Assembly (NCBI RefSeq): GCF_000741705.1
Contig: NZ_JGZI01000010.1
Coordinates: 620,001 to 684,000, forward strand
Length of the DNA: 64,000 nt
From: Bifidobacterium psychraerophilum
Lineage (GTDB): Bacteria > Actinomycetota > Actinomycetes > Actinomycetales > Bifidobacteriaceae
Direction: 5' to 3'
Part shown: positions 17,260-27,534 of the stretch, in pieces
How positions within the stretch are numbered: position 1 is the first letter of the stretch
Layout of the letters: the number at the start of each line of letters is the position of its first letter
Program-made: the position numbers and the translations under genes
Notes under the pieces: model-generated
Database searches by the model: none
The model's input: only the letters and a program-made list of their open reading frames with translations
What the model was told of the DNA's origin: nothing

Positions 17260-17727
17260 TCAGTTTGCAATATCCTGTGATTCGCCGTGAGGTTCAGTGC
17301 GGTCCAATATCCTGTTGATGGCCAGCCCGAATAACAGGGTGAGGATTGATGTCAGCACTGCGCATAACAACGCCGCTTCCCAGGCGGTGAAAAGCGATGA
17401 CATCAGTGCAAATAGTACGAGCAGGCTTAAGGCTTCTCCGACGCATTCATGCGGCAGCGGGTGTCTGCCTTTGTCGATCAGCAGTGTCGCCATGCGGTCG
17501 GTGATGTGGGTGCAGAAGAACCACAGCAGAAAAACACCCAAGATGCCCAGCACCGCCCGCCAGCCGTGGACCCAGGAGTTGAGCTCTCCGAAAGGGAGCA
17601 ACCGATATGCCACAACGACTCCGAGGAAAAATGGTAGGGCCATGCCCAAGAGCACGGAAGCCGCGAATCCGAGCAGCTTCATCCAGTCCGAAACACCTGC
17701 GGCATCGGATTGTTGTCTGCCTTCCAT
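17260..17727 (-). CDS. Conserved four-helix membrane protein, unknown function
   Basis: No family recognised. From the second of two tandem ATG codons (17727, with GAGG five bases upstream) it has 155 residues. Four hydrophobic segments are visible: LGFAASVLLGMALPFFLGVV, AVLGILGVFLLWFF, SLLVLFALMSSLFTAW and ALLCAVLTSILTLLFGLAI. The tail is charged (NRILDRTEPHGESQ). It converges on the MFS gene and is divergent from the phosphatidyltransferase gene. Confidence 0.7.
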   Translation of the reverse strand: MEGRQQSDAAGVSDWMKLLGFAASVLLGMALPFFLGVVVAYRLLPFGELNSWVHGWRAVLGILGVFLLWFFCTHITDRMATLLIDKGRHPLPHECVGEALSLLVLFALMSSLFTAWEAALLCAVLTSILTLLFGLAINRILDRTEPHGESQDIAN

Positions 17728-17912
17728 CATCACCTCGCTTTCATCCCGTCCTATCCCAGGAACGTGACAATCCACCATGCAGCGCCCATACCGCCGGCAG
17801 GACTGCGGCTGGCCGTTAGATCGTTGCTGTTAGCGGTTATGCTGAGAAGCAGTGACGACAGGTATATCCGAGCAGTGATGCCGATTGACGAAGACCGGGC
17901 CGGGAGTTGAAG

Positions 17913-18545
17913 ATGCCATCCAAGGACGACGAGCAGGCAGCCATCAGCGGCGGCAGACGACGCCTTGCGATGCTGGTTCCTCATATGCTCACGACCATGC
18001 GGATACTCTGCACCCTGTCCCTCCCCTTTCTGCCTCTCCCCTCGGTTGCCTTCATCATCGTGTACGTCTTGGCCGGGCTGAGCGATGTACTGGATGGGAT
18101 GTTGGCACGCCGCTGGCATGTCGCCTCCTCCTTCGGCGCGAGTTATGACAGCATCGCGGACACCGTATTCACCTTGGTGTGCATCTGGCTGTTCCTCTCG
18201 TACCTGCTTTGGCCTGTATGGTTGATCGCCGCACTCGCCTGCATATGCGTCATCAAGTCGCTCACGGCTATCATCGGATGGCGCAAATACCGGCTGATCC
18301 CCTTCGTGCACAGCACTCTGAACAAAATCACCGGCATACTGGTCTTCTTCACCCCGATGCTGATCATCGCAGCCTCACTGATTGCCGCACCGGAACACAT
18401 CACCAACGGACCCAGGACTCTCATTCTTGTGGGATTATGCCTCTTCGCGGCGGCGGCCGCGGTCGATGAACTCGTCATCACCTTGCTGTCCCCGAGTTTC
18501 GACGCCAACAGACGCTCGTCAGTGCATATTCGCCGAAGCGTATAA
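17913..18545 (+). CDS. CDP-alcohol phosphatidyltransferase family protein
   Basis: Integral membrane enzyme of 210 residues that moves a phosphatidyl or similar group from a CDP-alcohol to an acceptor alcohol. The full family signature DGx2ARx8Gx3Dx3D is present as DGMLARRWHVASSF, then G-ASY-D-SIA-D (residues about 59-82). Six helices fit the family. GGGAG is six bases before ATG 17913. It could be a phosphatidylglycerophosphate or cardiolipin-type synthase; the substrate is not decidable. Confidence 0.85.
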   Translation: MPSKDDEQAAISGGRRRLAMLVPHMLTTMRILCTLSLPFLPLPSVAFIIVYVLAGLSDVLDGMLARRWHVASSFGASYDSIADTVFTLVCIWLFLSYLLWPVWLIAALACICVIKSLTAIIGWRKYRLIPFVHSTLNKITGILVFFTPMLIIAASLIAAPEHITNGPRTLILVGLCLFAAAAAVDELVITLLSPSFDANRRSSVHIRRSV

Positions 18546-18564
18546 TCGCTTCATTATCCGAGTG

Positions 18565-19071
18565 ATGGGGGCGAATGCAACGATGTTCGATATGCTGGTG
18601 AATCTCTATGACGAATCCCTGCTCGATGCGCGCATCCAGGAGAGCATACCCGGCCAGGCCGGATACTCCGTCGTCCGCACACCCGGCATTCTGGCCGATG
18701 AGGTCGCATCATTCACCGAGCAAGAGTTCAGTCCGATGTGGGCCTCCGAAACCCGACGGTCGCTCTACAGCACACCATCGGACAGCTACGCGGTTGTGTA
18801 TGACAACCATATCGTCGGTTTCTGCGCCTTCAACGCCACCGCCAAAGGATTCTTCGGCCCCACGGGCGTACATCACGATCATCGCGGCAAGGGCTTGGGA
18901 CGCATACTGCTCGTCAATGCGCTGCTCTCCCTCAGGCAGGAAGGCTATGCCTATGCGGTCATCGGTGGGGTGAATGAGGCCGCCGGCTTCTATGAACGCA
19001 CGGTTCATGCCACGCGGATCCCTTCATCGGACAAGCACAGCATCTACGCTCATATGGGCATATCCTTCTGA
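18565..19071 (+). CDS. GNAT family N-acetyltransferase
   Basis: About 168 residues. The acetyl-CoA pyrophosphate loop is [15 protein letters not shown], preceded by beta strands [15 protein letters not shown] and followed by [15 protein letters not shown]. The start is uncertain between ATG 18565 and ATG 18583; neither has a good SD. It lies 19 bases after the phosphatidyltransferase and may be co-transcribed. The acceptor substrate is unknown. Confidence 0.85.
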   Translation: MGANATMFDMLVNLYDESLLDARIQESIPGQAGYSVVRTPGILADEVASFTEQEFSPMWASETRRSLYSTPSDSYAVVYDNHIVGFCAFNATAKGFFGPTGVHHDHRGKGLGRILLVNALLSLRQEGYAYAVIGGVNEAAGFYERTVHATRIPSSDKHSIYAHMGISF

Positions 19072-19127
19072 GCGATTCTCTGCATCACCTCGGTGGAATG
19101 CCGAATCCGGCCAGGCCTGGGCCCCGA

Positions 19128-19745
19128 TCACAGATGCAGCGTCACCACTCCATGAATCATCAGTTCGACGCCGATGCACAGGATCAGAAAACCTATCACA
19201 CGGATCAAGGCCCCGATACCGGTTGGCCCGAGCTTGTCGACCAGAGGCGTGCCCCACAGCAGCAATGCGGCGATGCAGATTGCGATGACCAGTATTGCCA
19301 CCACCAGGGCCCCATGCGCCACCACGCCCGGATACCTTGCAGCCAGGCCGATGACCTGACCGATCGCCCCAGGCCCGGCTACCAGTGGCAGTGCCATCGG
19401 GGTGAAGGAGATATCGTCTTTCTCCTTGGCGTGCTCATGCTCCTTTTTGGAGAGCGGACTCTTCGGGTTGAGCATACCGAGCCCCGAATGGGCGACGACG
19501 AAGCCACCCGCTATCTGAATAGCAGGCAGACTCAGCCCGAACACCCTGAGAATCAGCGAGCCCAGGATGGCGAATACGGAAAGAATGACGAAGACGTTGA
19601 TCCCGGTGCGGATCGCCTGCCTGCGGATCTCGCTGCGATCATAACCGGCCGTCAACCCGGCATAGGTCGCCAGCGCCCCGACAGGGTTCACAATCGGCAA
19701 CAAGGTCAGCAACGCGGCAGTCAGCACCGTCAAGAACATGGACAT
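19128..19745 (-). CDS. MarC family inner-membrane protein
   Basis: Membrane protein of 205 residues with six helices, beginning [20 protein letters not shown], the [14 protein letters not shown] family motif and a mid-protein [10 protein letters not shown] motif. The longer upstream reading frame is a low-complexity antisense of the dtd insertion and was discarded. MarC proteins are not drug pumps despite the name; their function is not settled. The gene is convergent with the GNAT gene, and its start faces dtd. Confidence 0.88.
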   Translation of the reverse strand: MSMFLTVLTAALLTLLPIVNPVGALATYAGLTAGYDRSEIRRQAIRTGINVFVILSVFAILGSLILRVFGLSLPAIQIAGGFVVAHSGLGMLNPKSPLSKKEHEHAKEKDDISFTPMALPLVAGPGAIGQVIGLAARYPGVVAHGALVVAILVIAICIAALLLWGTPLVDKLGPTGIGALIRVIGFLILCIGVELMIHGVVTLHL

Positions 19746-19904
19746 GCTTCGATGATAGCGGCTGCCGGCTGCCGCATGAGAATTCCCACATGGGGCTTCT
19801 TCATGATCCTGCCGCACGACCCCGCTGCATACCCACCCCCACTGCATATGACCATACCGAAGGATATTGCAGGCCTTGCCTCCGAAGCGGATACCCTTGA
19901 GCGT

Positions 19905-20501
19905 ATGAGAATCGTGTTGCAGCGTGTCCGCGGGGCACAGCTTTCCGTGGTGGATGACACCGAAACCGACGATGTCACTGCCAATGACGCCAACAACGCC
20001 AATGACCCCAACAATGACACTGGCAACCACAATGCCACTGACACCCACGAGCAAATGAATACCCCGGCATATGACATGTCAGATCCAAGCGGAGACGGGG
20101 ATTCACGGCGGATCGGCACCGGCCTGCTGCTGCTCGTCGGGGTGCAGGATTCGGATGGCGATGCCGAAGTCGAATGGATGGCGCACAAAATCGCCCATAT
20201 GCGCATTTTTGAAGATGCCGCGGGGAAGATGAACCGCTCGGTGCTCGAGGAACACGGATCCGTGCTATCCGTTTCGCAATTCACGCTATACGCCGATACC
20301 AGAAAAGGCAACCGTCCGAGTTTCACCAAAGCCGGGCGCCCGGAGCATGCCGACACCATCTGGAACGCTTTCAATGCCGAGCTGCGCGCATATGGCATTC
20401 CGGTGGCCGAGGGCGTATTCGGGGCTCATATGCTGGTGGGTCTGGAAAATGACGGCCCGGTGACCATCATCCTGGACAGCGATAACAGGCCCACCGGATG
20501 A
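19905..20501 (+). CDS. dtd: D-aminoacyl-tRNA deacylase with an acidic insertion
   Basis: Hydrolyses D-aminoacyl-tRNA in the cytoplasm. Conserved motifs are present: N-terminal [25 protein letters not shown] (catalytic SQFTL and the cross-subunit Gly-Pro region), and [17 protein letters not shown]. The protein has 198 residues rather than the usual 145-150. The excess lies between strands 1 and 2, about residues 18-66, as a hydrophilic run rich in Asp, Asn and Thr ([20 protein letters not shown] and following). Reading frame and codon use continue normally through it. Start at 19905 fits the family N-terminus; the SD is weak. Confidence 0.92.
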   Translation: MRIVLQRVRGAQLSVVDDTETDDVTANDANNANDPNNDTGNHNATDTHEQMNTPAYDMSDPSGDGDSRRIGTGLLLLVGVQDSDGDAEVEWMAHKIAHMRIFEDAAGKMNRSVLEEHGSVLSVSQFTLYADTRKGNRPSFTKAGRPEHADTIWNAFNAELRAYGIPVAEGVFGAHMLVGLENDGPVTIILDSDNRPTG

Positions 20502-20545
20502 GATGGAGAGGGCACAGGCAACGTCGTGGCTGAAACGGCCCGACC

Positions 20546-21754
20546 TTATTTGATGATCGGCCTCAGCGGCGCCGAAACGTCCACCTGATGCTTATCGCCT
20601 ATTTTGCTGGCATCATTGATGATTTTGTCCACGACGGCTTTTTTCAGATCCATCTGCGATGAATCGCCCCATACGATCGTGTATTTGCCGCTGCTGATTT
20701 CCGTGGTGATGGAGTCCTGCGTGGAGGCTGAGACCTTCGTGATCTGCTGTCTCATAGATTCGGGCAGCACGGCCAGCACTTTCAGCGCCTGCTGCACCGC
20801 CGCGTCATCCGTTCCCTTGCCAACGCTGGTGACATTGATGACAGGGATTCCATCGACGGAAGCCCCGACGGCATTGAGCACACGTGCCTCCTTGTCGACG
20901 GCCGTCAGCCCGCCCTTGGCATCCTTGAGCACAGCCGCCGGTCGCTGGGCGTTGACGACAATGCTCACGCCTTTGGGGAATTCCTTGTTCACCGTGGCGG
21001 AAGTCACCCCGGGCAGTTCCCCGATCTGTTTCTCCATATCCCCTGTGGAGACGAGGAACAGCGAGGTGCCGAGCTGACGTTTCGCGATGGCCGTGATTTT
21101 GGAGGCCGGCACCCAGTTATTCGTTCCACTCACACGTATCGACGATTCCTGCAACAGGAACACCGGCGAAAAAAGCAGGAACCAGAACAAGGCAAGCAGT
21201 ACGGCCACCGAGAGCACCGCGATCACGGCACGTTTGAACACCACACGCGCATTCGCCTTGCGGCGTTCCTTGAGACGGGCCCCGAAATCAATCACCTTGG
21301 GCCTGGTGAATACGCCCTCCCCCGATACCCCATCGCGGGAGAGACGGGAATCCACATCCTCGTTGCTCCGCATCACCCTGGCATCCACGAAACCGTCCGC
21401 TGACGACCCGCTTTCCGCCTGTACACTCCCGGAGGATGCACCTTCATTCGATGAACCCTCACTCGATACGTCTCGACGCGCTTTTTTCGAGGAGGCCGAA
21501 CGGGCGATGCGTCCGGCTGAAGCACTGGCGGCGGAGCGTTTCTTGCGCCCCTTGCCGTCCTTTTTCCGCTTGCCTGCGGGAGCTTGCGGTCCGTCGGACT
21601 TGCCGACGACGGAGTCCTTGCCCTTGTCCCGGCTCTCCAGACCTTCCGAAACCTCGGAGACTTGGCTGCTTACCGCTCTGCGCCCGATATGGGCGTCATC
21701 CTCCTGAGCCCCTGCATGGGGGTGGTCCGCATTCGAGGCGATACGGCGAGTCAT
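20546..21754 (-). CDS. ftsQ: Cell division protein FtsQ
   Basis: Divisome protein of 402 residues that links FtsB/L and FtsI. It has a very long cytoplasmic N-terminus (about 180 residues) rich in Ser, Lys and Arg, then one helix (AVIAVLSVAVLLALFWFLLF), then the POTRA domain (SSIRVSGTNNWVPASKITAI) and the FtsQ domain (NKEFPKGVSIVVNAQRPAAV). The start overlaps the murC stop as ATGA. Last gene of the leftward dcw cluster; ftsZ does not follow, and dtd converges from the other side. Confidence 0.92.
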   Translation of the reverse strand: MTRRIASNADHPHAGAQEDDAHIGRRAVSSQVSEVSEGLESRDKGKDSVVGKSDGPQAPAGKRKKDGKGRKKRSAASASAGRIARSASSKKARRDVSSEGSSNEGASSGSVQAESGSSADGFVDARVMRSNEDVDSRLSRDGVSGEGVFTRPKVIDFGARLKERRKANARVVFKRAVIAVLSVAVLLALFWFLLFSPVFLLQESSIRVSGTNNWVPASKITAIAKRQLGTSLFLVSTGDMEKQIGELPGVTSATVNKEFPKGVSIVVNAQRPAAVLKDAKGGLTAVDKEARVLNAVGASVDGIPVINVTSVGKGTDDAAVQQALKVLAVLPESMRQQITKVSASTQDSITTEISSGKYTIVWGDSSQMDLKKAVVDKIINDASKIGDKHQVDVSAPLRPIIK

Positions 21755-23388
21755 CGCTGGCTGCCCCGAGCACCGTGGCTCTGCCTATGCGCTTCCAAAG
21801 CGTGCAGGATGACCGGAACCACCTGGGTGACATCGCCCGCACCGACGGTGAACAGCACATCGCCTCTGTGGGCGCGCATCGCGAGCATCGCCCCAGCCTG
21901 GTTCATATCCTCAACCGCCTGTATCCAGCCTTGCTCCGGCTCATGGGGCAATTGCCGCGCCGCCTTGACGATCGTGGAGGCATTGATATCCGGAAAGTCC
22001 TGTTGCCGTTCCCGAGCGGGGAATATCCCGGTGACGATCACATCATCGGCTTTGGCGAGCGCCTGGGCGAAAGCCTCGGTGAAGAAACGGGTTCGTGAGA
22101 AGAGATGTGGTTGGAAGAGCACACGCAGTGTGGATTCGGGATAGCGCCTTCTGGCCGCATCGAGCAGGGCGGCGATCTCCGTCGGATGATGCGAGTAGTC
22201 ATCCACCACGCTCACACCCTCGACCACTCCCCTGAGTTGGAATCTCCTGTCCGCGCCGAGGAAGGATCGTGCCGCTTCGGCGGCCTTCACAGGATTCATG
22301 CCGAGCAGGGTGCATGCGATAATCGCCGCGCTGGCATTGCGGGCATTGTGCAGCCCGGGAATACCCAGGGTCACCGGTATCTCGACGCTCTCGTCGGAGC
22401 CTTGCCCTGTACCGAGCAATGCGGCGGGAAGACGGAGAACGAAATGCTCCTCGCCACTGCTGGCGCTCTCGCTTTCGGACTGGATACGCGCGAAATATGC
22501 GCCATTGAGGTCACCAAGTGATTCACGATCCGAGGTGGAATACGCGACGGCATGCTTCGCCGCCTCAGCATCCATGGCACGAAGCACCGCCAGCGCCCCC
22601 TCATCATCGGCACAGAGCACCACATGATCGGTGGCGTGGTGGGCATGATCCACAAATGCGGCGCGGAAATGCTCGGAATCACCATAGTGGTCGAGATGAT
22701 CCGCCTCGACATTGGTGATGACGGCGATGCTGGGATGGTACTTGCGGAAGCTGCCGTCAGACTCGTCGGCCTCTGCCACCAGCACACGTCCTGTGCCTGC
22801 ATGCCCGCCGTCAAGCGACCCATTCGGCCCTTGTATGGTGCCACCCACCGCATAGCTCGGATCGGCGAGTTCACCTTCGCCCGCATGCGTAAGAATATGG
22901 GCGATCAACGCGCTGGTCGTCGTTTTGCCGTGCGCTCCCGCCACGGTGACGCCGGTGTTTTCCGACAACAGCAGTGCGAGGATATCGCTTCGGTGGACCA
23001 GTCTTTTGCCACCGTCAAGGGCGGCGCGCAGCTCGGGGTTCTCGGCCTTGATGGCGCTGGACCAGACCACCGTATCGGCATGCGCCACATGCTCCGCCTG
23101 CTGCCCGATCTGCACGGGAATCCCCAATGAGGCCAGCCGCTCGGTTTTCGGTCCGGCCAGTGCATCCGAACCATCCACATCAACATGATCCTCGTGCAGC
23201 ATCTCGGCGAGCACACTCATTCCCGCTCCGCCGATGCCGATGAAATGCGTGTGTCCAAGACCCGCGACACCCCCGGAATATCCGGAGAAGGCGTATACCG
23301 TCGGGTCCAGGGTGGCGGAGGTGACCGCTACGGTCCGATCCGTTCCGGCATCAGTATGAGGGACGTGTTTCAACTCGTGTTCCGACAC
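21751..23388 (-). CDS. murC: UDP-N-acetylmuramate--L-alanine ligase
   Basis: Adds L-Ala to UDP-MurNAc. The Rossmann motif HFIGIGGAGMSVLAEML is near the N-terminus. The ATP-binding GAHGKTTTSALIAHIL and the Mur-ligase ANVEADHLDHYG-type segment (TNVEADHLDHYGD) follow, as does the C-terminal VVDDYSHHPTEIAALL. GTG 23388 with AAGGAG nine bases upstream is preferred to TTG 23397. It is 27 bases after murG and overlaps ftsQ. An N-terminal extension of about 40 residues precedes the domain. Confidence 0.95.
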   Translation of the reverse strand: MSEHELKHVPHTDAGTDRTVAVTSATLDPTVYAFSGYSGGVAGLGHTHFIGIGGAGMSVLAEMLHEDHVDVDGSDALAGPKTERLASLGIPVQIGQQAEHVAHADTVVWSSAIKAENPELRAALDGGKRLVHRSDILALLLSENTGVTVAGAHGKTTTSALIAHILTHAGEGELADPSYAVGGTIQGPNGSLDGGHAGTGRVLVAEADESDGSFRKYHPSIAVITNVEADHLDHYGDSEHFRAAFVDHAHHATDHVVLCADDEGALAVLRAMDAEAAKHAVAYSTSDRESLGDLNGAYFARIQSESESASSGEEHFVLRLPAALLGTGQGSDESVEIPVTLGIPGLHNARNASAAIIACTLLGMNPVKAAEAARSFLGADRRFQLRGVVEGVSVVDDYSHHPTEIAALLDAARRRYPESTLRVLFQPHLFSRTRFFTEAFAQALAKADDVIVTGIFPARERQQDFPDINASTIVKAARQLPHEPEQGWIQAVEDMNQAGAMLAMRAHRGDVLFTVGAGDVTQVVPVILHALEAHRQSHGARGSQR

Positions 23389-23415
23389 AGCAGACAACTC
23401 CTTGAGAAAGGGTAT

Positions 23416-24621
23416 TTACTCCATTATCGACGCGCCGCCGGCGAGCGCAAGCACCCGCTTGGCCATAATCTGTGCGGCATCGCGCGTTCCGAACTTCCAC
23501 GCGGCATCGGCCAGCCGTTGCAGACCCTGTTGATCCTCCATCAGGGAGACAACATGTTCGGCGACCCACGAGGATGTGAAATCGGCGTCATCCACCAGCA
23601 GCCCACCACCGGCCTCGACGACCGGCTGGGCGTTGAAGCGCTGCTCCCCGTTGCCGAAGGGCAGTGGCACGTAGATGGCCGGCATTCCCACAGCGGCCAG
23701 TTCAGCCACGGTTCCCGCGCCGGCACGGCAGATGGTCAGATCCGCGCATGCGAAAGCCAGATCCATCCGCTGCAGGTACTCCACCGCGTGGTAATCGCCA
23801 TGCCCCACATGTTCCAGACCCAGGTCATTGAGCACATCCGCACCGGCGCGCTCACTCACGATGCGTTTGACATCCTGGATCTTGCCCTTACCGGTCAGAT
23901 GAATCACCTGGGCCCTGCTCAGCAGCTCGGTGCAGGCCCCTGCAACCGCGGTATTGATGCTCGCCGCACCCAAGGAACCACCCGTGATGAGGATCAGCGG
24001 CCTGGTCGGGTCAACACCCAAGGCGGATGCCGCCTCCACGCGCGCAAGCCTCGGTGTGTCAAGATCCTTGCACAACCTGGCGATCACCGGGCGCAGTGGA
24101 AGTCCCACACGCTCGATGCGTACGCCTTTAGGCGCTTCAAGCCCGGTGTTGTCATAGACCGTTGCGATGTAATCAGCCCATTTGGCGCCGAGTTTGTTCG
24201 CCATGCCGGCTTTGGCGTTCTGCTCATGGATCACGATCGGGATATGCATGCGCTTGGCCGCGCGGTAGACCGGAGCTGAGGCATAGCCCCCGAAACCCAC
24301 CACGACATCCGCGTGGTGACGCGCCAGAATGGCCTTGGCCTTACGGACCTCGGACATCCACTTTCCCGGGAAGGCGAAGGTCGCCGCATTCAGGGAACGG
24401 GGGAAAGGAAGCTTTTCAATCGTTTCCAATCGATATCCGGCCTGTGGAACCAGATCGTGCTCCAATCCGGATTCCGTGCCTACAACGGTGATCGAGGCAT
24501 CAGGACGTTCGGCCCGTATGGCATCCGCCACACTTAGCAAAGGATTGACATGTCCCGCCGTACCCCCACCGGCCAACACGACATGCACCCGCTCTTCTCT
24601 ATTTCCCATACCTCTGAGCAT
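23416..24621 (-). CDS. murG: UDP-GlcNAc--lipid I GlcNAc transferase
   Basis: Membrane-associated GT-B glycosyltransferase (401 residues) that makes lipid II. It shows the G-loop [12 protein letters not shown], the second motif [17 protein letters not shown] with [13 protein letters not shown], and the UDP-GlcNAc site [12 protein letters not shown]. Start ATG 24621 follows AAGGGG; an alternative Met lies four codons later. Spaced 45 bases after ftsW. Confidence 0.95.
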   Translation of the reverse strand: MLRGMGNREERVHVVLAGGGTAGHVNPLLSVADAIRAERPDASITVVGTESGLEHDLVPQAGYRLETIEKLPFPRSLNAATFAFPGKWMSEVRKAKAILARHHADVVVGFGGYASAPVYRAAKRMHIPIVIHEQNAKAGMANKLGAKWADYIATVYDNTGLEAPKGVRIERVGLPLRPVIARLCKDLDTPRLARVEAASALGVDPTRPLILITGGSLGAASINTAVAGACTELLSRAQVIHLTGKGKIQDVKRIVSERAGADVLNDLGLEHVGHGDYHAVEYLQRMDLAFACADLTICRAGAGTVAELAAVGMPAIYVPLPFGNGEQRFNAQPVVEAGGGLLVDDADFTSSWVAEHVVSLMEDQQGLQRLADAAWKFGTRDAAQIMAKRVLALAGGASIME

Positions 24622-24666
24622 ATCCCCTTACACCCGACTAATGGCGACGCAACAAGCCAAAGAAGC

Positions 24667-25962
24667 TCAGGCTTGCGCGACGGCGCCTCTGATTTCGGGA
24701 AGGCTGCGCATCATTCTGGCAGCCACACCAGCCGAAATCAGGCACATGATCAGGGCCGTGCCTCCTGCCGAAACGAAGGGTAAGGGCAATCCCATAACCG
24801 GCAGTATGCCAAGCACGACGCAGATATTGATCAGGGCCTGGCTGACGATCCATGCGGCGATGCCGACCATGACCATACGGGCGTAACCGTCACGTGACAG
24901 CCATGCCACACGCAGGAGGCACCATCCCATGACCACGAATGCCAGTATGACCATGCATGCACCGATGAATCCCAGTTCCTCGCCGATCACGGCGAAGATG
25001 AAATCGTTATGCGCTTCCGGTAGATAATTCCATTTCTCACGGGAGTTGCCCAGTCCGACACCTGTCAACCCGCCCGATGCCATCGCATACAAACCATGGA
25101 TCGACTGGTAGCACACCCCTTGCACGTCGGATGCCGTGCAGGGTTTGTATGCGGCGAGGATACGGCTGATGCGGTTCTGGTTGCCGAGCACGAAGAAGCC
25201 CACGATGCCGACCGCACCGACCACACCGATGGACAGCAGCCAGCGGAGAGGGAAGCCCCCGAGCAGGAAGGCCACCACACCGATCAAGACGATGATCATG
25301 GCCGTTCCCAGATCCTTGCCCGCCATGACCAGCAGGAAGGCCATCGCGAAGCCCGCCGCGGGAACCGCATAGGATTTCAGAGGCCCGGAATCCTTGGCCC
25401 TCTTCTGCGATGATTCCAGCGCCACCGGCAACCACAGACACAGCGCCAGCTTCAGCACCTCCGCGGGTTGGAAACTGATCGAGCCGAAGCCGATCCATCC
25501 CGAGTTGCCGTTCACGCTGATGCCCAGAGGCGTGAAGGTGAGGGCCTGCAGCATGAATCCGAAGGCGAGGAAGGCGAAAGACGCCCGTTTGTAAAGCATC
25601 AGGGGCAGATGCATGGCGATTACCCCCACCACCACGCCAAGCACCCCATACAGGGCTTGGCTGGCGACCTGGGACCATGGTGATTCGCCGTCGGCGACCA
25701 TATCCACCGAGGAGCTCGAAAAGACCATCAGCAGACCGAATACGGTCAGGGCCCCCACCGCGGTGATAAAGCCGTTATAGCACCAGACGGGGTTGAGGAT
25801 GTTCCGCCAACCCGTGTAGTCCTGGTTCGTGGCCGGTGCGGGGCCTGCGTCCGGAACACCTTTGACTCCTCTGGGCTTTCTGACGGTATCGGTGGAAAGC
25901 TTCCGTCGAGATAAACCCGACTGCGTCCGCCGTGGTTTTCCGTCCGACTTACTCCTGACCAT
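24667..25962 (-). CDS. ftsW: SEDS peptidoglycan polymerase FtsW
   Basis: Ten-helix SEDS protein (431 residues), the divisome transglycosylase partner of FtsI. Family signatures: [50 protein letters not shown] and [15 protein letters not shown]. Start ATG 25962 lies inside the murD end (14-base overlap), with AGGCGG six bases upstream; the longer frame to 26031 is antisense-like and was dropped. A basic 60-residue N-terminal extension precedes helix 1. Confidence 0.95.
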   Translation of the reverse strand: MVRSKSDGKPRRTQSGLSRRKLSTDTVRKPRGVKGVPDAGPAPATNQDYTGWRNILNPVWCYNGFITAVGALTVFGLLMVFSSSSVDMVADGESPWSQVASQALYGVLGVVVGVIAMHLPLMLYKRASFAFLAFGFMLQALTFTPLGISVNGNSGWIGFGSISFQPAEVLKLALCLWLPVALESSQKRAKDSGPLKSYAVPAAGFAMAFLLVMAGKDLGTAMIIVLIGVVAFLLGGFPLRWLLSIGVVGAVGIVGFFVLGNQNRISRILAAYKPCTASDVQGVCYQSIHGLYAMASGGLTGVGLGNSREKWNYLPEAHNDFIFAVIGEELGFIGACMVILAFVVMGWCLLRVAWLSRDGYARMVMVGIAAWIVSQALINICVVLGILPVMGLPLPFVSAGGTALIMCLISAGVAARMMRSLPEIRGAVAQA

Positions 25963-27511
25963 GAGGATCCGCCTGCCGACGTGCCACCCAGAGCCTTGCC
26001 TGTGCGGCGAACTGCTCTCCCCTGTCCGCATAGGAGACGAATTGATCCATCGACGCGCATGCAGGCGCCATCAGCACCACGCTGCCGGGATGGGCATGCG
26101 TCCCGGCCGCATCAACGGCGCGTTGCATCACGCTCTCCTTGGGTTCAGGGTCGATGATGGAAAGTGGTATGTCAGGAGCTTTGCTCGCGAAGGCGTCAAG
26201 CATCGGGCGCTGGTCGACGCCGATGATCACCGCGGCGGACAGCCTGTCCGCATACGAGGCCAGAAGATCCTCGAAATGCCCGCCTTTGGCCAGACCACCG
26301 GCGATCCAGACGACCGAGTGGGGCGGAAAGCTCGATAACGAGGCACCTGCCGCATGGGCGTTGGTGGCCTTCGAGTCATCGACGAAACGGATGACATTCG
26401 ACGAGTCCGCTTGGGGCCGATCCGTGGATTCACCCCGATGTCCGTTCCCGCCATGTGCAGACCCGGTTTGCTGTGCGATCCCGCGCTGATCGGCATCAAC
26501 CGTCGTATCGTATCTTGCGACGGTCTGGATTCTGTGCCCACCCGGTTTGAAGGCCTTTAAGGCCTCCACCGCACGGTCGGCCGCTATGCCGTGCCCGAGG
26601 ACCAATGCGAGGGCGCATAAAGCGTCAGCCAGCAGATGCGGATACACGGTTCCATCCGGCTCGCACAGATGGGAGAAATCGCTTACGGCCGCCAAGGACC
26701 TCGCCGCGGTGTCATCTCCAGCGGTGTCATCTCCCGTGGCGTCCAACCCGCTGCGGTCAATGATCCAACCGTCCTGCACGCCGATCTCCCCGGCCTGTGG
26801 CGCTCCCAGCGTGAAGCCGACCCGCTTGCAGCCCGGCGCCGGATGTGCGGCCGCCGCCAGTTCACTCACCCTGGAATCGTCCGCGTTGTATACCAAGGCC
26901 CGTTGAACGCCCCTGTACACCTTCGCTTTGTCCGCCGCATAATTGGCGAAACCGCCGTGCCAATCCAAATGATCGTCGGCGAGATTGGTGATGGCGGCGC
27001 ACTCCAGGCTCAGTGACTGCGTGAAATGCAGCTGAAATGAGCTGAGCTCGACGCAGAGCGTCTGGTTCGAGGGATCCACCGCCGCATGCGATACGGCTTT
27101 GCCGATATTGCCCACAGCCGGTGCGGTTTCCCCTGCGCCGGTGAGCATCGCCGAAACCATCTGCGTCGTCGACGTCTTGCCATTGGTTCCGGTGATACCG
27201 ATCCAAGGAGCGGGCTGCTGCGATTGACCGGAGGGGACGCGCAGCATCCAGCCGAGCTCGACCTCGCTGACCACCGGGATACCCAGGCTCTGCGCCTTAA
27301 CGATGAATGGTGTACGTGGGTTGAACACCGGGGAGCTCATCACCAGATCGATGCCCCGGAAATCCACATCCGCGAAGCTGTGGTAATCGGCATCGGATTT
27401 TCCTTCGTCAACGGTCACCACATGCGCCGCACGACCTGCCAGAACCTCGCACGCGCTCCGTCCGGAAACCCCCATACCCGCTACGAGAACCGTTGCTTTG
27501 CTGATATCCAT
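25949..27511 (-). CDS. murD: UDP-MurNAc-L-Ala--D-Glu ligase
   Basis: 520 residues. N-terminal Rossmann [20 protein letters not shown] loop [28 protein letters not shown]-terminal [16 protein letters not shown] and [15 protein letters not shown]. Two extra segments are present compared with usual MurD of about 450 residues: a repeat [10 protein letters not shown] near residue 265, and a Gly/His/Gln/Asp-rich run between [10 protein letters not shown] and [15 protein letters not shown] 27511 (TGAGG seven bases upstream) was chosen over GTG 27514. Confidence 0.95.
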   Translation of the reverse strand: MDISKATVLVAGMGVSGRSACEVLAGRAAHVVTVDEGKSDADYHSFADVDFRGIDLVMSSPVFNPRTPFIVKAQSLGIPVVSEVELGWMLRVPSGQSQQPAPWIGITGTNGKTSTTQMVSAMLTGAGETAPAVGNIGKAVSHAAVDPSNQTLCVELSSFQLHFTQSLSLECAAITNLADDHLDWHGGFANYAADKAKVYRGVQRALVYNADDSRVSELAAAAHPAPGCKRVGFTLGAPQAGEIGVQDGWIIDRSGLDATGDDTAGDDTAARSLAAVSDFSHLCEPDGTVYPHLLADALCALALVLGHGIAADRAVEALKAFKPGGHRIQTVARYDTTVDADQRGIAQQTGSAHGGNGHRGESTDRPQADSSNVIRFVDDSKATNAHAAGASLSSFPPHSVVWIAGGLAKGGHFEDLLASYADRLSAAVIIGVDQRPMLDAFASKAPDIPLSIIDPEPKESVMQRAVDAAGTHAHPGSVVLMAPACASMDQFVSYADRGEQFAAQARLWVARRQADPHGQE

Positions 27512-27534
27512 CACTATGCCTCAATCCCGCCGAA

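Noticed and set aside
19746-20054. N-terminal extension of the MarC frame (Val/Gly/Ile-rich)
   Set aside because: It is the antisense of the Asp/Asn/Thr insertion of dtd; MarC proteins begin at the MSMFLTVL start.
26720-26760. Tandem DNA repeat as a mobile element trace
   Set aside because: It is a short in-frame repeat encoding [10 protein letters not shown] inside MurD, not an element.
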